Shown here: one piece after another, positions 16,157-23,454 of the stretch
Layout of the letters: every line of letters starts with the position of its first letter
Numbering within the stretch: position 1 is the first letter of the stretch
From: JAWOJF01 sp046481785
GTDB lineage: Bacteria; Bacteroidota; Ignavibacteria; Ignavibacteriales; Ignavibacteriaceae
Length of the DNA: 45,404 nucleotides
Assembly: GCA_046481785.1 (NCBI GenBank)
Contig: JAWOJF010000097.1
Location: 1 to 45,404, forward strand
Reading direction: 5' to 3'
Position numbers and translations under genes: made by a program
Notes under the pieces: model-generated
Databases searched by the model: none
Seen by the model: the letters and a program-made list of their open reading frames with translations, nothing else
Told to the model about the DNA's origin: nothing

Positions 16157-17392
16157 TTATTTGCTTTTCATATCTGATATTTCGAATTCCATATTTTCAT
16201 TTAAGTATTTTTCTTCCATATAACTATTGTCCCCATTTAATTTTGACTTTATAATATCGAAACGGCCGGACCAGTCATAATTACGAACAGCATTAATTCT
16301 TTTAAGCCTTAATTCTTCCGAATCCTCACTTAAAGCCCGCTGTGCCTGATGCAAAAATTCCTCAGGAGTTGATGCTGTATAAATAAGGCTGCCGAATAGT
16401 TTTTCTATTACCGGAATAGGAACACTAACTATGGGCTTACCCATTGCCAGATACTCCAGGGTCTTAATAGGATAGCAGTTATTAAGCCATTCGTGCTGCC
16501 GCCAGCTCATAAAACAGAGATCAAAGCCATGCCCGTATGAGGGAAGAATATTATAGTTGATGGGTCCTAAAAGATGTATATTCTCCAATTTATTTAACTC
16601 AGAAAAATCTCCGAGTGGTTTGCCTATAAGAACAACTGAAAAATTATTTTTAGCAAGAATTTCAAACATTCTCAGGTCATTTGCAGTGTCTGAAAGAGAA
16701 CCAAAATATCCTGCTACAGGCAGTCCCCTCTTTTTTATATCAAGAATCTTATTAGCAATTTTCTGTCGTTTGTTAAAATGATCGAAATCGACTCCATGAT
16801 AAAGCATATTTATTTGTTTGTCAGTAAAGGCAGTTAACTTTGATGCAATCATATCGGTGCAGGCAAAAATTATATCTGACTTATTACTAAGTTCGGTTTC
16901 CTTTACACGCAATTTATCTTTAAGATTGATATTATTTGTTCTGAAATCCGATATTAAATCTGCAGCCTCATAAACCTTTTTATAATAATTATTTTTCAGT
17001 TCGCCCATTAAAGTAAAAGAACCTGATATCCAGAGGACTGTCTCATCCTTATTTATTCCTAATAAAGTCCGCAAAAGAGAAATCTGAAACTTTATAAACC
17101 TTTCATTAAATTTTTCAACACGCGGATTAAAAGCAGGAAAATACAGGGGGACAAAAACAAAAAACCTGTTATTAATTTTTCTAAAAACATTCAGATGAGT
17201 TTTAAACTTATTTAATATTTTTTTAACAGCCGATTTTCTGTTTATAGAATTTTCACCCGCTGATTTGAAAGGAATAGGATTAACGTATAAAACGCTGTAT
17301 CCTTCTCTGTAAAACTCATCCATTATTTGTTTGGTACTTGAGTAGGAAGGCCGGTACCAGTCAGTACCAGAGCAAATAACCCATTTAGACAT
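16157..17392 (-). CDS. Glycosyltransferase (GT-B, exopolysaccharide locus type)
   Basis: A 411-residue glycosyltransferase. The N-terminus (SKWVICSGTDWYRPSYSS) and VLYVNPIP are like those of GT4/GT1-type enzymes of capsule and exopolysaccharide loci. The C-terminal nucleotide-sugar domain shows VAGYFGSLSDTAND, IHLLGPINYNILPSYGHGFDLC and CYPIKTLEYLAMGKPIVSVPIP, the last being the conserved E-x-L-A-x-G-K-P-V donor loop. The start is supported by GGAGAACTA immediately before the ATG. It lies 32 bases downstream of the polymerase gene and so belongs to the same transcript. Donor and acceptor sugars cannot be told from sequence. Confidence 0.88.
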   Translation of the reverse strand: MSKWVICSGTDWYRPSYSSTKQIMDEFYREGYSVLYVNPIPFKSAGENSINRKSAVKKILNKFKTHLNVFRKINNRFFVFVPLYFPAFNPRVEKFNERFIKFQISLLRTLLGINKDETVLWISGSFTLMGELKNNYYKKVYEAADLISDFRTNNINLKDKLRVKETELSNKSDIIFACTDMIASKLTAFTDKQINMLYHGVDFDHFNKRQKIANKILDIKKRGLPVAGYFGSLSDTANDLRMFEILAKNNFSVVLIGKPLGDFSELNKLENIHLLGPINYNILPSYGHGFDLCFMSWRQHEWLNNCYPIKTLEYLAMGKPIVSVPIPVIEKLFGSLIYTASTPEEFLHQAQRALSEDSEELRLKRINAVRNYDWSGRFDIIKSKLNGDNSYMEEKYLNENMEFEISDMKSK

Positions 17393-17424
17393 TAGTTCTC
17401 CATCTTCTGTAGTTAAAAAAAGTA

Positions 17425-18783
17425 TTAGTAAGCTTTTGTTACGGGGTATGCGGCGTAGTTTTCTTTATATTCTTCTGATTCAACAGCTTCTGCTTTTTTA
17501 AGCTGATATATTTTTCCGGCAATAATCCAGCCTGTCCAGAAAAATATTGCCCCGATAGATGCTGTAGAATCGAGTGATGATTCTGCAAAATTTACCAGAA
17601 TCATCATAAGCATTACTGAAAGTGCAAATGATTTATAAATATCCGGGCCAGTTAAAAAAGCTCTGAAGAATGGTATAAATATAGCCGCCAGCCATATGAA
17701 CAAACCAATTACGCCAACACCCACGGCAACCGACAAATATCCGTTATGTAAAGATGCTCTGCTGCTGCCCGACCAAAGATCGTATCCCTCCTTGTAGAAA
17801 CGGGGGTCGAGCCACACCTCTCCTTTTACCGAATATCCATACCCGGTAAGTGGCCTCTCTTCTACAAGTTGAAGAGCGGCGTCCCAGAATTCTTCACGTC
17901 CTGTAACATCTGTAATATTACTGCTTTCTTCTCTCTGTAAACTTTGGGGCCTTAGCTGTATAAGTACAAATAATCCAAAGGCAATTACGCCAAGTGTAAT
18001 AACAGTTTTTAAGGCCTTTCGCTGCAAAATAAACCAAAGAGAAATACCTATTGCAGATGCAAACAAGGATGTTCTTGAACCTGTTAAAATGTGCATGAAA
18101 AGAACAAATAATATTAGCCCTGCAATCATTATCTTTTGATAAGTATTTGATTCGCTAAACTTCCACATTAATACCGGGTAAGCTGTTAAACAAAACATTC
18201 CTGTGGTATTAGGATGACCCCAAATTCCTATAAACCTGTTTGAGATATACCACCACCATGCTCTGGCGGGCATTGCTACCATAGCAATTGCACTTAGAAT
18301 TATCAGGACCAGTGTTAAATAGAAGAGGGAGTTCAGTAATTTATATAACTGCTCTTCCTCCTTAATCCATGTATATAAGCCAAGCAGGAATAATACTAAT
18401 GCCAAAAAGGTTGCGGCACGTATAAAACTCATGCCGGGATCAAGTGAATAAGTAACTGAGGCAAAAGCTAAAACGAGGAATAATCCGACAAGTGTAAATT
18501 GAACAGGAATCCGCCCTTTATGTTCCGGCAGGTATTGGATAAATTTAATCAGGCCAACAAGACCCATTGCAAGAAGTATAACAATTCTTACATAAGAGCC
18601 TATTCCTGTCTCATCCTGCATGAGTACTGCTTCGTGGCTGTTCGGCAAAAAAACATTAGGCAGCCAGACTGAAAATCCTACCATAAAAACAGCAATTTCG
18701 AACCGCTTGAAGCAGAAATAAATTAGTGCAGCGCCGAAAGCCGCAACTATTATGGCTAATAACCAAAAATATAAATCATTCAT
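17425..18783 (-). CDS. O-antigen ligase / Wzy-type polymerase family membrane protein
   Basis: A protein of about 452 residues with 10-12 predicted hydrophobic helices and one large external loop. The loop contains REEFWDAALQLVEERPLTGYGY and later RASLHNGYLSVAVGVG, the conserved GYG and HNxYL features of the Wzy_C/O-antigen ligase family. It is expected to polymerise lipid-linked repeat units, or ligate glycan to a carrier, at the outer face of the inner membrane. The ATG at 18783 (MNDLYFWLL) is preferred; an in-frame TTG at 18828 would add a charged stretch not usual for the family. Its position after a Wzx-type flippase favours the polymerase role. Confidence 0.87.
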   Translation of the reverse strand: MNDLYFWLLAIIVAAFGAALIYFCFKRFEIAVFMVGFSVWLPNVFLPNSHEAVLMQDETGIGSYVRIVILLAMGLVGLIKFIQYLPEHKGRIPVQFTLVGLFLVLAFASVTYSLDPGMSFIRAATFLALVLFLLGLYTWIKEEEQLYKLLNSLFYLTLVLIILSAIAMVAMPARAWWWYISNRFIGIWGHPNTTGMFCLTAYPVLMWKFSESNTYQKIMIAGLILFVLFMHILTGSRTSLFASAIGISLWFILQRKALKTVITLGVIAFGLFVLIQLRPQSLQREESSNITDVTGREEFWDAALQLVEERPLTGYGYSVKGEVWLDPRFYKEGYDLWSGSSRASLHNGYLSVAVGVGVIGLFIWLAAIFIPFFRAFLTGPDIYKSFALSVMLMMILVNFAESSLDSTASIGAIFFWTGWIIAGKIYQLKKAEAVESEEYKENYAAYPVTKAY

Positions 18784-18866
18784 AGTGCATTTATTTAGAG
18801 TTTTGTCCGGGGATTCTATCCGGCGCAAAGAGATAAAGATATTTTACAAAATTTTCAGAAGGATAA

Positions 18867-20339
18867 TTAATCTTTTACAATTTTATAATCCTGCAGTTTA
18901 AAATTTTTTAAAATTTTACTAATGTAATATTTCTCTTTGTCATCAAGAAAACCGCCGTGGTAGAAACTTAAAGCAATTAATATAAAAGCTGCAGGAACTA
19001 AAGTATAATAGAGGAAAGATGCTGTATCATGCATCAGGTAAACAAAGCCAAGAAGTGAAAAGAAAGTGAGGGTCACAATTATAAGGCGTTTTATCTCAAG
19101 TTTAACCGGAAAAGCTGAAAGACCTGCCTTCATAAATGAAAGCGCCATAAGTGCCCATATTGTATTGTAAACAATCAGTAAGCCTGTTACTCCCCAATTT
19201 TGTATAAAAAAATAATTTAGAGTAATGCTTAAAATGCTGAATAAGAAAACCACGCTTCCGGTAATATTAGTCTTGTTCTTAATATGGAGAAGAGACTGCC
19301 CAACATAGAAGAATCCATGCAGTGCAATACCGGGAAGTAATAAAAAGATTATGAAATATGATGAAAAATACTCCGGGGGAGATATTATGGAGATTAAATC
19401 TCTGAATACAAACACCACAAAGAAAGCAATTATTGTAAAAGCAAGAGTAACATATGTAGCTAACCTGCTTATAATTTCTTTTATATCCGGCCTTCCAAGG
19501 TTGGCAAACAGGAACGGTTCATAAGCCAGTTGGAAAGGCAGAATAATTATCATAGAACTTATTCCGGCAATCCTGTAGCCAAGATTATAAATACCAACCT
19601 GCTCAAGGCTGCTGAAGTAGCTGAGGAAATAAGCCGCGGTTGTTTCCATTATAGTAAAACCGCCGGTGGCAAGTATTAAAGGAGCAGAATATTTTACCAT
19701 CCTGGTTAAAATATCCTTTGAAAGACCAAATCCGATCCGGGGAAAAACTTTAAATGAAACAACTATAGTAACAGCACCATAACTTATTATATAAGCCAAT
19801 AATGCTCCCTCTATTCCGGCATCAAGCAGCACAAAGAGAAACAGATTGGAAATAATTAAAAGTCCTGCAACCGAAAGGTTCCTAATCATATATTTCAGAC
19901 CTTCGTTCATCGCTCTGTAGTAAGACATAATGTTCAGTGAGAGAGACTGTGTAACCGACGCAAGACATGCAAGTAAAATAAATATACTTACATTTTCGGT
20001 ATGCAGGACTTTTTCAAATAATGGCTGAAGAAAGAACATAGCAATTAATGTAACCACAACTCCGCTGCAAAGATTAATAAAAACCATGCTGCCGAATAAA
20101 TATTTAAATTTATTTTCGTTTGAATACTCCTTTGCAAAACGCATCAAACCGGAGCGCAGCCCAACATCCATTAATGTAACCATAAAATTAATGGTTAACA
20201 GTAGTGTTGCAAGTAATCCGTAATCACTTAAAGAAAGAAAATGAGTGTAGATAGGAATTAATAAAAAACCTGTTGCACGTAATCCTGCTGTTCCAATTGC
20301 ATAAATGACAGCGTTTTTGCCGAATAGTTTAAGACTCAT
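18867..20339 (-). CDS. Wzx-type polysaccharide flippase (oligosaccharide transporter)
   Basis: A 490-residue integral membrane protein with about 14 hydrophobic segments, of the MOP/PST superfamily (Polysacc_synt). The start, SLKLFGKNAVIYAIGTAGLRATGFLLIPIY, is the usual first-helix signature. It should flip undecaprenyl-diphosphate-linked repeat units from the cytoplasmic to the periplasmic face. It is preceded by a relic of an acyltransferase gene and followed by the polymerase, so translocation and polymerisation genes are paired. The Shine-Dalgarno is weak. Confidence 0.9.
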   Translation of the reverse strand: MSLKLFGKNAVIYAIGTAGLRATGFLLIPIYTHFLSLSDYGLLATLLLTINFMVTLMDVGLRSGLMRFAKEYSNENKFKYLFGSMVFINLCSGVVVTLIAMFFLQPLFEKVLHTENVSIFILLACLASVTQSLSLNIMSYYRAMNEGLKYMIRNLSVAGLLIISNLFLFVLLDAGIEGALLAYIISYGAVTIVVSFKVFPRIGFGLSKDILTRMVKYSAPLILATGGFTIMETTAAYFLSYFSSLEQVGIYNLGYRIAGISSMIIILPFQLAYEPFLFANLGRPDIKEIISRLATYVTLAFTIIAFFVVFVFRDLISIISPPEYFSSYFIIFLLLPGIALHGFFYVGQSLLHIKNKTNITGSVVFLFSILSITLNYFFIQNWGVTGLLIVYNTIWALMALSFMKAGLSAFPVKLEIKRLIIVTLTFFSLLGFVYLMHDTASFLYYTLVPAAFILIALSFYHGGFLDDKEKYYISKILKNFKLQDYKIVKD

Positions 20340-20415
20340 AAAAAATATTTCTTAGATACGGATAAAGTCCGTTAGATGTTGATTTAAGAAAAGGATTAAA
20401 ATATGTGCAGACTCA

Positions 20416-20493
20416 TTACCGGTGGTATTTTGCGCCTTCATTAATTTCAGAGGGTTCGTCAATATAAGCTAATTCGTGCTTAAAGCAGTTCAT
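20416..20493 (-). pseudogene. Vestigial 5' fragment of a WbpD/WlbB-type acetyltransferase gene
   Basis: A 25-codon frame starts at an ATG inside the 3' end of the wlbA-like gene (whose stop is at 20480) and runs to a TAA at 20416. It includes HELAYIDEPSEINEGAKYH, which matches the usual opening of WbpD/WlbB hexapeptide acetyltransferases (IDEPxEIGEGTKIWHF type). The protein then stops just where the left-handed beta-helix would begin. In related loci wbpD commonly follows wlbA/wbpB. The likely history is a deletion or recombination that removed the rest of the gene before the flippase. A functional 25-residue peptide is possible but unlikely. Confidence 0.7.
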
Positions 20494-21481
20494 TAATATA
20501 ATCCTCTACTCTCAGAATTTTTTTAACCAAAGGATGGGTTGTTTCAGTTCCGGCTGACAGCTCGGAATTTCTGATTCGATAAGCAAGCTCAATTGATGGC
20601 CTTGCTTCATCTATTCCAAATCCTCTCCCTGCAATAACTTCTTCGTAAACTTTTGTATGAAGATCGGTGAAATCCTCACTAAACTGAACCTCTTCCCCGT
20701 CTACTTTTATTGACCTGTAGATAGATTTTCCCTCCGATACTGTCTCAGCAGGAAGATCCTTGCTATCAATAGAAAGAAACCATTGAACTTCAGCATCCTT
20801 TAATTCCAGGAATCCGCCGGCCTTCTCAGAGTCTGTATAGTGAACCGCACTGCTCTGAACTCCTCCAAAAAGCCATATAAGCAGATCGAAAAAATGAATA
20901 CCGATATTAGTGGCAATACCACCCGATTTTTCTTTCATACCTTTCCAGGAAAAGTTATACCACATCCCGCGGGAGGTAATATAAGTAAGCTGAACTTTAA
21001 ATTTTCTGCCATACTTTCTGTTTTCAATAGATTTCTTAAGTTCTATAAGTGAGGGGTGAAGACGAAGCTGGAGGACGGTACTGATTTTGCCCGGATTTTC
21101 CCCTTCAAGCTCCTGAAGTGCATCTAGGTTCCATGGGCTAAGAACCAGGGGCTTTTCACAAATTGCATGCGCACCTAATCTTAAAGCAAGTCTTACATGA
21201 GCATCATGAAGATGACTGGGTGAACAAATACTTATAAAGTTTACCCAGTTGGTAATCGGCCCTCTTCTAAGTTTTTCAAGATGCCTGTCAAACCTTTCAT
21301 ATTCCGTAAAAAAATTTGCATTGGGGAAAAAACTATCAAGTACGCCAACTGAATCATGAGGATCTAATGCAGCCACCAGCTCGCTGCCGGTATCCTTAAT
21401 AGCTTTTAAGTGTCTCGGGGCTACATACCCTGCAACTCCAGTTAATGCAAACCGGTGCCTCACTTTACCCTGTTGATTCAT
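20480..21481 (-). CDS. wlbA: WlbA/WbpB-like Gfo/Idh/MocA dehydrogenase (UDP-2-acetamido-2-deoxyglucuronate 3-dehydrogenase)
   Basis: A 333-residue NAD-dependent sugar dehydrogenase. The N-terminal Rossmann motif reads GVAGYVAPRHLKAIKDTGSE, the form specific to WlbA/WbpB enzymes, and the family EKP motif is at 109-111. IGIHFFDLLIWLFGG supplies the catalytic-domain histidine/aspartate region. The known reaction is oxidation of C3 of UDP-GlcNAcA, giving the 3-keto substrate for a PLP aminotransferase; such an aminotransferase is encoded at 29848-30984. GAGGAG precedes the ATG, and the start overlaps the previous stop as ATGA, so the genes are translationally coupled. The acetyltransferase that should follow is reduced to a relic here. 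Confidence 0.85.
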   Translation of the reverse strand: MNQQGKVRHRFALTGVAGYVAPRHLKAIKDTGSELVAALDPHDSVGVLDSFFPNANFFTEYERFDRHLEKLRRGPITNWVNFISICSPSHLHDAHVRLALRLGAHAICEKPLVLSPWNLDALQELEGENPGKISTVLQLRLHPSLIELKKSIENRKYGRKFKVQLTYITSRGMWYNFSWKGMKEKSGGIATNIGIHFFDLLIWLFGGVQSSAVHYTDSEKAGGFLELKDAEVQWFLSIDSKDLPAETVSEGKSIYRSIKVDGEEVQFSEDFTDLHTKVYEEVIAGRGFGIDEARPSIELAYRIRNSELSAGTETTHPLVKKILRVEDYINELL

Positions 21482-22389
21482 TCAGCTCCTCTTTCTGATA
21501 AAAGAGGAGATTTATTTCTGTTAAGATTAATTATCTTCGTTATAGTTTCTTGTATAGAGTAAGATCTTACCCAATCTCTTTTAAATTTACTAATATCAGA
21601 TTTAAAATTTTTATTTTCTTTCACTAAAACTGATGAAATATAATCTGCATTTAACTTTCTACCGGATAGTTCTTCAAATAACTCAGCTATTACCTTATTT
21701 GATAACCCTTCCGGAATGAGATTATACTTTAATTTTTTTCCATATACCGCTGCACTAATTATCAGATCAACAGCTTCCTCAATAAACAATAAATAAGTTA
21801 TCTGATCAGAATTTATTCTTATTTTTTCATTCTGAAAAGCACTATTAAACAAACGGCTCATCAACTGAGAGGGGTGTTCCCCTGCCGACGCAACCGAGCA
21901 GAGCCGAAGATGATTAACCGGAAAATACGAATTGAAATAATAATCAAAAAAATTTTCTGCAGCCAGTTTTGCAATCCCGTATGGAGAATCCGGTTTCGGT
22001 TCAGTTACAGCAGAAAGTTCACCGCTGTTGTTTTCCCCAAATACCTTTATTGATGATATATTGACAAAATTTTCTATCTGCTTAAATCTCAGCATATCCC
22101 ATAATTTTTCGAGGCGGTAAATATTAAAATCTGTTTCATATAATAATTGGCGGGCAAAACTTAATTCACGGTTTACGCGCCAGTGTAGATTTATAACATA
22201 ATCAGGGAATATTCTATCCAGATCTATTTCTTCAAGGCGGATGGGGCGGGTGGTTGACTGCCAGTTTATTCTTTCGGGCCTATCGGGATAACCGGGTGTA
22301 ACCAGTGGAATAGTATACGCTCCAAGTTCTTCAAGCCGTTTTGTAAGTTCGGCACCCAGCCTACCTGTAGCACCGGTTATTAAAAACAC
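21478..22389 (-). CDS. NAD(P)-dependent epimerase/dehydratase (extended SDR)
   Basis: A 303-residue nucleotide-sugar short-chain dehydrogenase. It begins at a GTG with AGG just upstream. The dinucleotide-binding motif is TGATGRLG near the N-terminus, NISSIKVFGE supplies the catalytic serine region, and SPYGIAK holds the YxxxK pair. It is somewhat shorter than classical 4-epimerases and resembles RmlD-type or WbjB/C-type reductases and epimerases. Its stop overlaps the wlbA start by four bases. Role inferred: epimerisation or reduction of a nucleotide sugar for the polymer. Confidence 0.82.
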   Translation of the reverse strand: MFLITGATGRLGAELTKRLEELGAYTIPLVTPGYPDRPERINWQSTTRPIRLEEIDLDRIFPDYVINLHWRVNRELSFARQLLYETDFNIYRLEKLWDMLRFKQIENFVNISSIKVFGENNSGELSAVTEPKPDSPYGIAKLAAENFFDYYFNSYFPVNHLRLCSVASAGEHPSQLMSRLFNSAFQNEKIRINSDQITYLLFIEEAVDLIISAAVYGKKLKYNLIPEGLSNKVIAELFEELSGRKLNADYISSVLVKENKNFKSDISKFKRDWVRSYSIQETITKIINLNRNKSPLLSERGAE

Positions 22390-22407
22390 TTTACCTGATA
22401 AAATGGC

Positions 22408-23400
22408 TTACTCCCAATTTCTAAGTATTTCCTGATTTAATAGTTCTTCCGGTGCATAGGGGAGGGATTTAAACCATTCAATAGTATTTCTTAATCCTTC
22501 CTCAATATTAATTTCAGGCTTAAAACCAAGGAGGTTTTTAAACTTTGTATTATCTCCAAGATGTCTTTTAACATCACCCGGACGCGGTTTTTGTTTTTCT
22601 ATATAAGTCTCTTTGTCCAGCCCAAAGTTTTCACAAATTGTCTCTGCAATTTTTATTATTTGCGTTTCTTTCCCTGAAGAAAAGTTTATAATATTATTTC
22701 TGCATTCAGTATTTTCAAGCACTTTTAGAACAGCCCTGGCAGCATCCTCCACATAAATAAAATCACGTGTTTGATCACCTTCTCCAAAAACAACCAGGGG
22801 TTTTTTATTCATTGCCCGTACAATCATTTTGGGGATTAATTCACCCCGGAATCCCTGCCAGTGCGAGTTAGGCCCGTACATGTTAAAAGGCCTTATTGTA
22901 GTCCATTTTAATCCAAAAGATCTGCCGTAACTGTGAACATACATATCCTGTGCAACCTTGGCAGCCGCATAAGGCGTTTCGGGCCTTAAGGGATGGTTTT
23001 CATCCATCGGCACATATGCTGCGGTTCCATATGCCTCAGATGATGAGCAGTTCAAAAACAGATCAACATTATTCTCAAGTGCCGTATCAAGGCAATTTAA
23101 AGTACCGTCTACAATAACCTCATTTACCCTGTGCGGATCTTTTAGAGACTGCCTGAGATCAAGTACAGCAAGATGTATAACTGCGTCTGCACCATCAAAA
23201 GCTTTTTTTACATCTTCTTTTATAGTTATGTCTCCAAAAACAATTGTCAGATCCTTATTATCTTTTACAGCTTCAAGATGAGCCATTTTCCCATTAGAAA
23301 AATCATCAAGAACCACCACCCGGTTACCATTTTCAAGCAGTAACTTTACAACATGGGAGCCTAAAAAGCCGGCGCCCCCTGTTACCACAATATTTTTCAT
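22408..23400 (-). CDS. NAD-dependent epimerase/dehydratase, UDP-glucose 4-epimerase-like
   Basis: A 330-residue extended SDR. Visible features are TGGAGFLGSHV at 7-17, D32 of LDDFSNG for NAD ribose binding, the serine cluster NCSSSEAYG at 117-125, and catalytic Y144/K148 in TPYAAAK. RPFNMYGPN and GDQTRDFIYVEDAARA mark the substrate domain. It is typical of UDP-sugar 4-epimerases and related dehydratases. GGGAGA precedes the ATG. It follows the tyrosine kinase gene and precedes the second SDR by 18 bases, so the pair probably works on one nucleotide-sugar route. Confidence 0.87.
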   Translation of the reverse strand: MKNIVVTGGAGFLGSHVVKLLLENGNRVVVLDDFSNGKMAHLEAVKDNKDLTIVFGDITIKEDVKKAFDGADAVIHLAVLDLRQSLKDPHRVNEVIVDGTLNCLDTALENNVDLFLNCSSSEAYGTAAYVPMDENHPLRPETPYAAAKVAQDMYVHSYGRSFGLKWTTIRPFNMYGPNSHWQGFRGELIPKMIVRAMNKKPLVVFGEGDQTRDFIYVEDAARAVLKVLENTECRNNIINFSSGKETQIIKIAETICENFGLDKETYIEKQKPRPGDVKRHLGDNTKFKNLLGFKPEINIEEGLRNTIEWFKSLPYAPEELLNQEILRNWE

Positions 23401-23454
23401 TATCTCTCCCTAAATCTTATTGGATTATTATAGTTAACCATCTCACGAAAAAAC

